NCBI GenBank assembly: GCA_029260295.1
Contig: JAJDDN010000002.1
Coordinates: forward strand, 186,001 to 250,000
Length of the DNA: 64,000 nucleotides
Direction: 5' to 3'
From: Phycisphaerales bacterium
GTDB lineage: Bacteria > Planctomycetota > Phycisphaerae > Phycisphaerales > UBA1924
Translations under genes and position numbers: made by a program
Shown here: piece by piece, positions 44,458 through 53,778 of the stretch
How the letters are laid out: every line of letters starts with the position of its first letter
Position numbering within the stretch: the first letter of the stretch is position 1
The notes under the pieces: model-generated
What the model was told of the DNA's origin: nothing
What the model saw: the letters and a program-made list of their open reading frames with translations, nothing else
Databases searched by the model: none

Positions 44458-46826
44458 TCGGATTTCTTTGCTGGTGCTGGTGCGTCCGCACCATCAGATG
44501 ACGGCACCGGGGCGAGCTTGGTTGCCCGCTCGTCGAGCTGCTTGAAATATTCGCTGATCACATCACGGTACCGGCGTGGGACCCGCCGATCGTCTACCTG
44601 CTCGCGGGCGTTCTTGGCGGCCTTGCGAAAACGCTCGGCGGTGCTGGTCGATTGGCCTGCATTCTCCGGGCGTTCTCCATCGGGATTGAACCACTCGCCG
44701 ATCGGGGTCGATGCCTCATCGGCCTGCGCCTGCTCGTCGGCGGCCTGAACGGGGACATACTCCTGCTCGCCCGATGGATCGCTGTTGGGTTGATCGGGTG
44801 CTGCAGATTCATCACTGCCCGGGCCGCCGCCTGGTTGTTGGTTCTGTTGGTCTTTGGATTGACCCGGCTTTGTTTGATCAGGATTGGGCTGTTCTGATTC
44901 GGACTGGCTTTGGTCAGGCTGGCTTTGATCTGGTTGATCTGGTCTCTGCTGATCGTCGGGCTGTTGTTGATCTTGCTGCTGGTCTTGCTGCTGCTGGTCT
45001 TCGAGTTGCTCCCTCAAACGCTCGGCCATTTCACGATCATCCTGCGCACCCTCGGACCGCTTGGCGGCTTCTTCGAGCATCTTGCGGAGCTTCGAGTTGT
45101 CATTGGGCGGCTCACCTGGGGTTTCGCCCGGTGATGGCCGCTGCTCGTCGCCTTCTTCTTGGCTTGGCTGCTCACCTTCTTCTTGCTGTTGATCTGGTTG
45201 ATCGCCCGGCTGATCTTCTTGGCCGGTTTTTTGGTCAGTTTCTTGGTCAGCCTCTTGCTGGGTTTCCTGCTGGCCTTCTTGATCGCTGTCTTGATCGCCT
45301 TGCTGATCTTTTGGCTGAGATTCAGGGCTTGACTCTGAACCCGGCTCGCTTTGATCGGATTGCTCGCGGGGCTCTCCGTTCTCTGATTGCTCTGATGCCG
45401 GCTGATCCTGCCCAGAATCATTTTGCCCATTCTCTTCTTGCCCAGATTCTTCTTGCCCGGATTGCTCCTGGCCTTGCCGTTCTTGTCCTTGCTGCCCCTG
45501 GCTCTCTTGTTCATCTCCAGGCTGCACCTTGTCTGGATCGGTGCGCCCCTCATCACCCGAACCCTCGTCTGAATCCTCTGCTTGTTCTTGCTGGGGTTCG
45601 TCTTGCTCGGGTTGCTGCGGACTTTCTTCGGCTGACTCTTGCTGCTCTTGATCTTGCGATTCGGACTGATCCGGCTCATGCTCGCGGATCTGCTCCGCTT
45701 GATCTTTGAGAGCCTCGGACAACCCCTCGGCTTGATTTGGCGAGGTTTCTTCCTGATTCGCCGATTGATCTTGATCTTCCTGCGGCTGTTCCGATGCCGG
45801 TTCAGAATCGGGCGACGATTCGGGCTCAATCGCATTGGCAAGCGAATCCAGATCCTCGGCCACCTGCTGACGCTCGGCATCGGTCATCGAATCGAGCGAT
45901 TCCTCGATCGAATCAAGCTCCTCGATCGCCTCCTCGTAGTTCCCCTCAGCGAGCTGCTCGCGGAAACGATCAAGGTCTGACTCATCCGACAATGATTCAG
46001 ACTTGAGCTTATCAAGCTGCTCGCGGAGGGCCTGCTCCTCTGCCTGCTGTTCCTGGGCCCGCTCATCGAGTTCATCGGCCAGTTGCTCGACGAGCGAGGC
46101 CGCTCTGGTGGATGTTGAGTCGAGATCCGACGGGGTCTGCGAAGCCGTGAGTTCTTGTTCAAGGGCTTCGAGTTCTTCGAGGGCTTCCTCTATCAACTCG
46201 TCATCGGTCTCCAGATCACCAGCCAGATCTTCGAGGTCTTCCTGCTGCTGCTGGATCTGCTCGCGGGCATCGGCGATCGCCACCTCCGAAGGCGGCGCAG
46301 CGATCGGATTGGGCGATGGCCGCATCGGCATGTAGATCCCGGCGACCACGATTAACGCGATTAATGCGGCGCTGAAATACACCGCGTTGTGTTCATGCCA
46401 GGGCTTCGACTGATTGGAAGGCAGTTTGATCCCCGAAGCCATACGCTCGGCTTGGGCAACAGCGATCGACGCGAACGCCGGGTCGGTATTGTCTGCTCGC
46501 GAGAGTTCGAGAGCCGATCGGTACCGGCTCTGCGTATGGGCCGATTCATCAAGCCACCCTGCCGCACTGAGTTCGCTGGGCCGCTTGAACCACGCCGCAA
46601 TCCCAGAACCCACAACAACGATCAAAGCCGTCCCAACACCGATCCCCCACCACCAGTCTGCCCCAACCAACCACCGCTGAGCGATAACCAACATCAACGC
46701 AACACCAAGCGTGATCGGCAGCGATCGCATCAGCATCCCCCCCCACGACCGCATCAACAGCATACGAGCAGCACGACCCGCAAGTGAGGCGGTCTTTGGG
46801 ATGTGAAGATCGTTGGATCTGGGCAT
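44454..46826 (-). CDS. DUF4175-like membrane protein with very long Gln/Glu-rich region
   Basis: 790 residues from the ATG at 46826; a TTG 18 bases further upstream is also in frame. Three N-terminal membrane helices and a soluble segment (LDESAHTQSRYRSALELS) recall the DUF4175 proteins of planctomycetes. A coiled coil rich in Glu/Leu (about 190-330) precedes roughly 370 residues of Gln, Glu, Asp, Ser, Pro and Gly with short repeats such as GQEQSGQEESGQEENGQ. A basic C-terminus follows. The protein is probably membrane-anchored with an extended disordered arm. It is first in a two-gene unit with the VWA protein; the MoxR and DUF58 genes often found with such modules are not in the window. Confidence 0.72.
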   Translation of the reverse strand: MPRSNDLHIPKTASLAGRAARMLLMRSWGGMLMRSLPITLGVALMLVIAQRWLVGADWWWGIGVGTALIVVVGSGIAAWFKRPSELSAAGWLDESAHTQSRYRSALELSRADNTDPAFASIAVAQAERMASGIKLPSNQSKPWHEHNAVYFSAALIALIVVAGIYMPMRPSPNPIAAPPSEVAIADAREQIQQQQEDLEDLAGDLETDDELIEEALEELEALEQELTASQTPSDLDSTSTRAASLVEQLADELDERAQEQQAEEQALREQLDKLKSESLSDESDLDRFREQLAEGNYEEAIEELDSIEESLDSMTDAERQQVAEDLDSLANAIEPESSPDSEPASEQPQEDQDQSANQEETSPNQAEGLSEALKDQAEQIREHEPDQSESQDQEQQESAEESPQQPEQDEPQQEQAEDSDEGSGDEGRTDPDKVQPGDEQESQGQQGQERQGQEQSGQEESGQEENGQNDSGQDQPASEQSENGEPREQSDQSEPGSESSPESQPKDQQGDQDSDQEGQQETQQEADQETDQKTGQEDQPGDQPDQQQEEGEQPSQEEGDEQRPSPGETPGEPPNDNSKLRKMLEEAAKRSEGAQDDREMAERLREQLEDQQQQDQQQDQQQPDDQQRPDQPDQSQPDQSQSESEQPNPDQTKPGQSKDQQNQQPGGGPGSDESAAPDQPNSDPSGEQEYVPVQAADEQAQADEASTPIGEWFNPDGERPENAGQSTSTAERFRKAAKNAREQVDDRRVPRRYRDVISEYFKQLDERATKLAPVPSSDGADAPAPAKKSE

Positions 46827-46875
46827 ACCTGATTCTACAAACAACGAGGCCGCAAGGTTCGACCTATCGTGTTCT

Positions 46876-47922
46876 ATGGATCACTTTCAACGCACAATAT
46901 CTCGTCTCCTCGCCCACGAAACACTCGGCCGGGCGACCAGCCACGGCTTGTTCAGCGATATTCTCGAGGGCCGGCTCGATGGCTCACAGATCGGCGCGGT
47001 CCTTGCGCTCCTGGCGATGCACGATTCGACCAGCGATGAGCTCACCGGAGCCGCCCAAGCGATGCGTGAGCAGGTGACCAGGGTCGAGTACTCCAGATCG
47101 CCCGGATCGGTCCTCATCGACACCTGCGGGACAGGCGGAGCCCCGAAAACCTTCAATGTCTCGACGGCCGCCGCGATCATCCTCGCGGGCGTCACCCCGC
47201 CATCATCGTGCGGCGTTGATCGCCTGCAAGTCGCCAAGCACGGCAACCGCTCACGAACCGGACGCGGCTCAGCCGAGGTCTTGATCGCTCTCGGCGTCAA
47301 TGTCGATGCGTCTGTCGAAACCCAATCCAAATGCCTCAACGAAGCGGGCGTGTGCTTCTGCTTTGCGGTCAATCACCACCCCGCGATCAAGCACGCGATG
47401 CCGACCCGCAAGTCGCTTGGCTTCCCAACCATCTTCAACGCCATCGGCCCATTGACCAACCCCGCGGGCGCCGACTACCAGCTCATCGGGGTCTACAAGG
47501 ATGAACTGGTCGTCCCCATGGCCCAAACGCTCCTTGACCTGGGAATCAAGCGTGCAATGGTCGTCCATTCAACCGACGGGCTCGACGAGCTTTCGACGAC
47601 CGCGCCGACGCGGGTGATTCATGCGGTCGATGGGCTGCTGGCCGAGGAGATGATCGACGCGACCGAGCTGGGGCTTGAGCGTGTGACTGTTGAGGAAGTA
47701 CGAGCAAACGATGTCGAGCACAGCGCTCAGATCATCCAATCCATTGTGGACAACAAAAAATCCGCGTTCGCGGATATGGCGTTGCTCACTGTCGCGGGCG
47801 GCTTGATTGTTGCGGGTATCTGCCAAGAGTTCGCCGAGGGTCTTGAGCTTGGCCGCGAGGCACTCTCGTCTGGGAAGGCGAAAGCAGCACTTGATGCGCT
47901 CATCGCCATCTCCAACGGCTGA
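46876..47922 (+). CDS. trpD: Anthranilate phosphoribosyltransferase
   Basis: 348 residues from the ATG at 46876. DTCGTGGAPKTFNVSTAA stands in for the usual GTGGD PRPP loop. VAKHGNRS binds anthranilate, and the metal Asp-Glu pair is in HSTDGLDELS. A short insertion (PPSSCGVDRLQ) precedes VAKHGNRS. It joins anthranilate to PRPP in tryptophan synthesis. No other trp gene is near, so it stands alone between a membrane module and a kinase gene. Confidence 0.94.
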   Translation: MDHFQRTISRLLAHETLGRATSHGLFSDILEGRLDGSQIGAVLALLAMHDSTSDELTGAAQAMREQVTRVEYSRSPGSVLIDTCGTGGAPKTFNVSTAAAIILAGVTPPSSCGVDRLQVAKHGNRSRTGRGSAEVLIALGVNVDASVETQSKCLNEAGVCFCFAVNHHPAIKHAMPTRKSLGFPTIFNAIGPLTNPAGADYQLIGVYKDELVVPMAQTLLDLGIKRAMVVHSTDGLDELSTTAPTRVIHAVDGLLAEEMIDATELGLERVTVEEVRANDVEHSAQIIQSIVDNKKSAFADMALLTVAGGLIVAGICQEFAEGLELGREALSSGKAKAALDALIAISNG

Positions 47923-47923
47923 C

Positions 47924-50302
47924 TCAATCCGGGATCGAAGCAAACCCGTTTTTATGGAACAAGTCGAGGATGCCGGCCACTGTACCCTCGTCGATCGCCC
48001 GCGTCGTATGAAACTCTTCGGCGACCAAGATGACCCGCTGCTCGCTGCTCACTGGATCGGTCGTCAGGAGCATCACCGCGTCGGCGGCGTCATGCTCACT
48101 GACCCACTGACGCGAACGGATGATCAACTCGTCAGAATCACTCGGGATCGCACCGATCGAGTTGCGGAAATCAGCAAGGAACTCGATGTCGGAATCAGTT
48201 GGGTTATCCCCAAACTCCCCGAAAGTGTGCATGCCCTGATCGTTGAGCACCGCGATGCCGTCATTGAGATCCGCACGGGTTTGGGCTTCCATCGAGTTGG
48301 ATAAATGCGAGATCAAGAGAACATCGGCACTGATCCTCGGCAGATCAATCGGCGCGTCTTGGGTGAGCACAACCGTCGATCCGTGATCCGATGGGAACAT
48401 CGGAGGGAGCGGTGTGTTTGGTGTGCCATTGACTGACTCCCCAACCCCAATAAGCAGAGCACCCGCCAAAGCTACCCCACCAATAAACACGGCCATCCCC
48501 AGCAAGCCAGCAAAGATCACACCGGCACCCGGATTGTTCTTGTATGACCTCTTCGATGCCCCTGCTCCTTTGCGCCGTGTAGATGCACGCTGACGCATAC
48601 TCTGCGCCCGATTGCGGGCATCGCGGACCTGATCCTTCGCAGACTTCCGGCCTTCAACAGGAGTCAACCGATCACGGCCTTCTAAATGCTCGGCATGCGC
48701 AAACGGACCATTCCCGCCGATTCCTCCAGCAGCAACAAAGCCCTTCTTACCTTTCACTTGATTCTGAGGCACAACCTTGCCGGTGACGGCATACTTGCCG
48801 GACCACCAACCAACCAAGTTGACCTTCGGGCGACCAACACGCTGACCCGGCACATCCGCTGGCGCAGCGGCGGCGGCTGGCGGAACAGGTGAACCCGCAG
48901 CATTGCTCGGAGCAGCCCCGTAGATCGGCATGGGCTCGGGGATGGGGGCTGGCTCGACATTATCACCGAGCTTCACACTCGGAAGATCCACAGGCTTAAC
49001 CGAAAATGGATCGGCTGCGGTCATCACAACACGCAGGTCCGCGAGCATCGCCGCTGCACTTGGGTAACGGCGGTCGTACTCAGCCATCGACCGGCGCACG
49101 ATCCAGCGGAGCGCATCTGGGCACCGCTTGGTGATCTGCGAGAGGCCCGAGTGTGCCGGGAATGAGTTCTCGACCATTGAATACAGCACCGCACCGGCCG
49201 CGTACACATCAAACTTCGATCCGTCGATCTGATGGACCTTGACGCCGCGCAATGCTTGGCGCACGAGTTCTGGGTCGCGGAAGTATTCGGTGCCGTGGGT
49301 GGTCAGGGTCATCGCTGAGCGGAGCGGGGTGACCAGGCCGAAGTCCACGAGGTGGGCCTTGGCGTCGCCGTGCTTGCCGTCGATGATGATGTTGTCGGGC
49401 TTAACATCCTTGTGCCATAGCCCCGATCGGTGGTAGGTATCGAGGATGGTCAGCAGGTCGTCTGCGTATCCAATGGTGAATTTGAGCTGGGCATCATCAA
49501 GACCTTCGCGCGGGGACAGCGAGTGCATCCGCTGAGTCACGGCAGACAAAGACTCGCCTGGAACATACCGCATGACATAGAAGAACCGCTCTGCGGTCAG
49601 CTCGTGCTCAAGGACAAGCCCGAGCTTGCGGGCCGCATCAAGAGCGCGCGATTCACGGACGATCTGAGGCATCGAAGACCCATCACGCAGCGAGAACACC
49701 TTGATGACCACCTGCTCAACATCGATGCTTCGTTTAGTAAACGCGGCTTGTTTGATCGCGTCCGGTTCGGCGATGTAGAGCTTGCCGCCCGAACCGCCGC
49801 CTTTGAGAGAGCCGACGATGGTGTAGCCATCGAAGACACCGACCCGTTTTTTGCTTGGTTTGTCGCTTGTTGGTGCGGCGGCCATCGCTTCGGGGACACG
49901 CTGTTCGACGCCTTCGAGCGCCTTGGAGAGCCCAAGCAACCGGGCGGGGTTGCCGATGGCCAGACGGTAGACGCACCGGATCGCCGAGTGGCATTCAAGC
50001 GAGAACGCGCTGGCGAGGTGCTTTGACCGTGACCAGCGGCCAACAACGATCGCCAGAACAGTCAACGGGGCGAACATGACGGCCGCCAATATCGAACCGA
50101 CCAGGCGGAGCGAGTCAGCGATGGTGGATCCGATGAAGGTGAAGATATTGGAGAAGACCATCCCGATGATGTAGAAGATCCCCTTGAGTGCTTTGAATGT
50201 CAGCCCGAAGATCGTGCTGAATAAAAAGACTACAGCTGCGAGCACGAATGCCCCGGCGAGGATAGCGAGGATGACCATAAGGATTGTTGCGATAGGTGCC
50301 AT
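47924..50302 (-). CDS. Membrane-embedded Ser/Thr protein kinase
   Basis: 792 residues. The N-terminus has two or three membrane helices. The kinase domain spans about 158-440: a Gly-rich loop (GSLKGGGSGGKLYIAEP), Lys in VEQVVIKVFS, the catalytic loop LWHKDVKPDNIII (about 298) and DFG in LVDFGLVTP. A Pro-rich linker, another helix near residue 600 (VIFAGLLGMAVFIGGVALAG) and a C-terminal domain of about 150 residues follow, the last probably outside the membrane. The gene lies 36 bases after an ECF sigma gene in the same direction, so the kinase probably governs that sigma factor or its signal. Confidence 0.9.
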   Translation of the reverse strand: MAPIATILMVILAILAGAFVLAAVVFLFSTIFGLTFKALKGIFYIIGMVFSNIFTFIGSTIADSLRLVGSILAAVMFAPLTVLAIVVGRWSRSKHLASAFSLECHSAIRCVYRLAIGNPARLLGLSKALEGVEQRVPEAMAAAPTSDKPSKKRVGVFDGYTIVGSLKGGGSGGKLYIAEPDAIKQAAFTKRSIDVEQVVIKVFSLRDGSSMPQIVRESRALDAARKLGLVLEHELTAERFFYVMRYVPGESLSAVTQRMHSLSPREGLDDAQLKFTIGYADDLLTILDTYHRSGLWHKDVKPDNIIIDGKHGDAKAHLVDFGLVTPLRSAMTLTTHGTEYFRDPELVRQALRGVKVHQIDGSKFDVYAAGAVLYSMVENSFPAHSGLSQITKRCPDALRWIVRRSMAEYDRRYPSAAAMLADLRVVMTAADPFSVKPVDLPSVKLGDNVEPAPIPEPMPIYGAAPSNAAGSPVPPAAAAAPADVPGQRVGRPKVNLVGWWSGKYAVTGKVVPQNQVKGKKGFVAAGGIGGNGPFAHAEHLEGRDRLTPVEGRKSAKDQVRDARNRAQSMRQRASTRRKGAGASKRSYKNNPGAGVIFAGLLGMAVFIGGVALAGALLIGVGESVNGTPNTPLPPMFPSDHGSTVVLTQDAPIDLPRISADVLLISHLSNSMEAQTRADLNDGIAVLNDQGMHTFGEFGDNPTDSDIEFLADFRNSIGAIPSDSDELIIRSRQWVSEHDAADAVMLLTTDPVSSEQRVILVAEEFHTTRAIDEGTVAGILDLFHKNGFASIPD

Positions 50303-50338
50303 TACTTGCCCCGTTCTCTCAGGCCTTAGAGCCAGACC

Positions 50339-51109
50339 TTAAATCAGGTTCTGCTCGTCGACGGCCCGAAGCTCCATCTGCCGGTGATAGATGTCCCCGA
50401 TTGCTTCGTCAAACGAAACATCAGTAGACTTGTCTGCGGGTCCGGCTTGCCCGCCACTCTCACTGTTGGGATTCAGCAAGAGTCCATTTCGCGAGGCCTC
50501 GTCGAGTTCATCGTTCGTAAACGAATAGATCGAGATCACCTCTTGGAGCCGGCTGCGCAACATATCGCGGACCTTGCTCAGACGACGCGAAACGGTGGGC
50601 TCAGACACCCCTACCGACTCGGCGACCTCTTTGCCTGATTGCCCATCAAGGACACGCATGCGGTAGATAGAAAAATCCATAAAATCACATTCGGATTCGA
50701 CCTTCCGGATCGCTGCTTCGACCTTAGCCCGGAAAACCGACGCTTCGTACTCTTCATCTACGCCCATAGAGGCATCGGCGACCATCCAGCGTTCGTCAAA
50801 CTCCGCGTTGGCCTTGCCGCCGCCTCGTTTGAGGGCCATTCTCCGGTCGATCTCATCACCCAGAACATGCTTAGCAATCGCAAGGAGCCAGGTCGAGAAC
50901 CGCGCACCGCGTGCCGGGTCGTACCTCTCTATAGATTTGGACAGGGCCGCGAGTGTTTCTTGCGAGAGATCGCGCGCCGTCTCGACGCCGATGCGTCCTT
51001 TGCCCCAGCGTGTAAGCTGGATACAGATGACCGGGCCAAAGGTCTCCCAGAGTTCAAACCACGCGGCTTCGTCGTTGTCACGGAGCCGGGCGATAAAGCT
51101 GGTTGTCAT
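50339..51109 (-). CDS. ECF-type RNA polymerase sigma factor
   Basis: 256 residues from the ATG at 51109. Region 2 includes ETARDLSQETLAALSKSIERY and FSTWLLAIAKHVLGDEIDRR; region 4 has the HTH GVSEPTVSRRLSKVR. The C-terminal extension of about 50 residues is acidic and polar. It is followed by a Ser/Thr kinase gene and has no anti-sigma neighbour, as in the planctomycete ECF-STK groups described from genome context. Targets are unknown. Confidence 0.92.
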   Translation of the reverse strand: MTTSFIARLRDNDEAAWFELWETFGPVICIQLTRWGKGRIGVETARDLSQETLAALSKSIERYDPARGARFSTWLLAIAKHVLGDEIDRRMALKRGGGKANAEFDERWMVADASMGVDEEYEASVFRAKVEAAIRKVESECDFMDFSIYRMRVLDGQSGKEVAESVGVSEPTVSRRLSKVRDMLRSRLQEVISIYSFTNDELDEASRNGLLLNPNSESGGQAGPADKSTDVSFDEAIGDIYHRQMELRAVDEQNLI

Positions 51110-51435
51110 ATTCGTAAGCATGAGACCCTTTCCTGCTGGGAATCCCTTTATTCGGCATACACAATCGCGGGTTTCACCCCTATTTCAACCTGGCCGATCT
51201 GTATAAGCATACCCGGACACTCGGCTTGGGCGTTGCACCCCCAACAAATAACCCCCGATTTCAAGCTAGAAATGGCAATTGTGGACATTTTCTTTCTCAA
51301 CCTGAAATCCAATGAAACCAAATCCCACAGAGTGTGTGTCGGGACATCAACCGGCAAACACGAACTAACCGGCTCAACGACGAGCCGACACCACACACGC
51401 CGGGATGGTCCGGCAAGAGTATTTAGGAGACTGCC
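51110..51435. other. Divergent intergenic region between ECF sigma and coiled-coil genes
   Basis: 326 bases. A ribosome site (TTAGGAG) precedes the rightward gene at 51436. I see no hairpin, repeat or RNA gene here, and no convincing pair of promoter hexamers. It is the likely site for promoters of both genes, possibly including one read by the ECF sigma. Confidence 0.4.
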
Positions 51436-52395
51436 ATGGGATGCTGCTTTGGAAAAACAATCGTTCGAGGCGTCGTGATCACCGCCCTGGCCGGCGGCGT
51501 ACTGGTCGCGGTCGCAGGCCCACAACGGGTTGGCTACATGATCCACCAAACCCGAGCCAATGTCGTCGGTGTCATCGATAGCAATATCGAAGACCCAATC
51601 ATGCTGCGTGCTCAGATCAAAAATCTGGAAGCACAGTACCCACAGAAGATCGCTGAAGTCCGCTCAGATCTCACCGAGGTCCAGACACAGATCAGCCAGC
51701 TCGACCGCGAGCTCCAGGTCGCCGTCAAGGTCGTCAACCTCGCATCTATGGATCTTGAAACCGTCGGTGTTCAGCTTACCAATGCCCGCTACACACAACA
51801 AGCAAACCCCGGAGCGATCGTCCGCGTAACATTTAATAACAAGGCCGTCGATATCGATGACGCCTACGCCAAACGGAACCAGATCCAGCAGACCCGCGAC
51901 ATGTACGCGGCCCGTGCAACCGATCTGCAGACCGACCTTGGATACCTCAACGATCAGGAACTGCAACTCGCAGAACTCCTCGAACGCCTCGAATCAGAGC
52001 GCAGCGAGTTCCAAGCCAAGCTCTTCCAACTCGATGCACAGATCGATACGATCGCCCGCAACGAGCGTCTGATCGACATGATGGAAGACCGTCAGGACAC
52101 CATCGATGCCCACTCCAACTTCCAGGCCAACTCGCTTGACCAACTCAACGGCCGCCTCTCAGGCATCCGCACCGAGCAGCGGGCCCGCCTCGAAGCAATC
52201 GCAGGACGCGATGCCGACAAGAACTATGTTGACGAAGCAGAGTTCTTGATCGATCAGGAAGGTCTCGTCCAGGAGTTCGAGGATGACATGACCCTCGGCA
52301 CCCCAGACAATGTCCGTGGATTCAACATCGAGCCACAGATCATCGAGATCACTCCAGAATCAGCCAAGGCAACCGGTCCTGTGGCAAGCAACTAA
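51436..52395 (+). CDS. Membrane-anchored coiled-coil protein
   Basis: 319 residues; AGGAG upstream. A hydrophobic segment near the N-terminus (VVITALAGGVLVAVAGPQ) follows a Cys pair (MGCC) that is not a clear lipobox. Two long coiled-coil stretches (about 55-110 and 140-235; for example DLTEVQTQISQLDRELQVAV) and an acidic C-terminus follow. Function unknown; probably a periplasmic or membrane-linked structural protein. It is divergent from the ECF sigma gene, which suggests it may be a target. A terminator follows. Confidence 0.7.
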   Translation: MGCCFGKTIVRGVVITALAGGVLVAVAGPQRVGYMIHQTRANVVGVIDSNIEDPIMLRAQIKNLEAQYPQKIAEVRSDLTEVQTQISQLDRELQVAVKVVNLASMDLETVGVQLTNARYTQQANPGAIVRVTFNNKAVDIDDAYAKRNQIQQTRDMYAARATDLQTDLGYLNDQELQLAELLERLESERSEFQAKLFQLDAQIDTIARNERLIDMMEDRQDTIDAHSNFQANSLDQLNGRLSGIRTEQRARLEAIAGRDADKNYVDEAEFLIDQEGLVQEFEDDMTLGTPDNVRGFNIEPQIIEITPESAKATGPVASN

Positions 52396-52445
52396 GTTAC
52401 TGACTCCTCTGTAAATGGATCGTGATCCATTACAATCCACACCAT

Positions 52446-52492
52446 GCATGCCGCCCATCGGAATCCGGTCCGACGGGCGGCATGCTGTTTTT
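52446..52492 (+). terminator. Rho-independent terminator
   Basis: GCATGCCGCCCATCGG (52446-52461) pairs with CCGACGGGCGGCATGC (52470-52485), 15 of 16 positions, followed by TGTTTTT. It ends the coiled-coil gene. Confidence 0.9.
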
Positions 52493-52647
52493 GCGCCCCC
52501 TGTTTCCCACGATCCATCCACAAGAGTGCAGCCATTCGGACTCAAGTGGCGTTTTAGACCAACTTTCGGTATGCTGTATGCATAAGATGATAAAACTCTC
52601 ATCCCGCATCGATGCTGGGATGATTAACGCATGGAGATCTACCCCTC

Positions 52648-53697
52648 GTGTGGTATGAACGATTTTTAGGGCCGCTTGGCGTCGATATGGGCATTGACCT
52701 GGGAACCTGCAACACACTCGTTGCGGTCCGAGGCCAAGGTATCGTTCTCAACGAACCATCGGTAGTAGCCGTCAAAAAGGGCACCAATCAGGTCCTCAAG
52801 GGCGGTCAGGCCGTCGGGTGGGTCGCCAAAGAAATGCTCGGCAAGACCCCCGGGTCCATCACCGCCGTCCGTCCACTCAAAGACGGCGTGATCTCGGACT
52901 TCGAGATCACCGAAGCGATGCTCAACTACTTCATCACAAAAGTCACCGGCCGAGTCCGGATGCTTGGTCCACGCGTGGTCATCTCGATCCCATCGGGCAT
53001 CACCGCCGTTGAAAAACGAGCCGTCTTTGATTCCGCTGAGCATGCCGGTGCCCGCAAGACTTATTTGCTCGAAGAACCCATCGCCGCGGCGATTGGTGCC
53101 GGGCTCCCCTTCGCCGAAGCCACCGCATCGATGATCGTCGATATCGGTGGCGGGACCACCGAAGTCGCGATCATGGCCCTAGCCGATATCGCCAACTGTG
53201 AATCGATCCGCGTCGCCGGCGACGACATGGACGAGTCGATCATCTCATACATGAAGCGGAACCACTCGTTGATGATCGGTGAACAAACCGCAGAACGGGT
53301 CAAGATCCAGATCGGATCGGCCGCCCCGATCGGCGAAGAGACCGAGATGGAAGTCCGAGGCCGCGACATGGTCTCAGGACTCCCCCGTAAAACAACCATT
53401 ACTTCAGAAGAAATCCGCGATGCGTTGTCTGAGCCGGTGACCAACATCATTGAAGCGGTTACACGGACCCTTGAAAGAGCAGAGCCCGAACTCGCCGCAG
53501 ACCTCGTTGAAAACGGGATCACCCTCGCCGGCGGCGGCGCGCTCTTGACCGGTTTGCCAGTCCAGATCACCAAAGCCACCGGGCTCGATGTCCGCATGGC
53601 CGAGGACCCGCTGACCTGCGTCGCCCGGGGCACCGCGATCTATCTCGAGAACATCGATGTCTGGAAAGACACACTCGAGAATAACTCGGATATTTGA
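52648..53697 (+). CDS. mreB: Rod-shape actin homologue MreB
   Basis: 349 residues with a GTG start; GGAG lies about 13 bases upstream. Actin-fold motifs are GIDLGTCNTLVAV (phosphate 1), IVDIGGGTTEVAIM (phosphate 2) and LAGGGALLTGL (adenosine). The IDLGTCNT form has Cys where most MreB have Ala. MreB forms membrane filaments that guide peptidoglycan synthesis. It heads mreB-mreC-mreD. Confidence 0.97.
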   Translation: MWYERFLGPLGVDMGIDLGTCNTLVAVRGQGIVLNEPSVVAVKKGTNQVLKGGQAVGWVAKEMLGKTPGSITAVRPLKDGVISDFEITEAMLNYFITKVTGRVRMLGPRVVISIPSGITAVEKRAVFDSAEHAGARKTYLLEEPIAAAIGAGLPFAEATASMIVDIGGGTTEVAIMALADIANCESIRVAGDDMDESIISYMKRNHSLMIGEQTAERVKIQIGSAAPIGEETEMEVRGRDMVSGLPRKTTITSEEIRDALSEPVTNIIEAVTRTLERAEPELAADLVENGITLAGGGALLTGLPVQITKATGLDVRMAEDPLTCVARGTAIYLENIDVWKDTLENNSDI

Positions 53698-53778
53698 ATC
53701 GTCTCCGGCTCGCCGCAGCTCCACGAAATCGTGTAGACTGCCAAGAGTCGTCGTCCGTCCTTGATGGGGAGTCCAGTC

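Noticed and set aside
44700-45800. Tandem DNA repeat or CRISPR-like array
   Set aside because: The short repeats are at protein level with varied codons, and there are no regular spacers.
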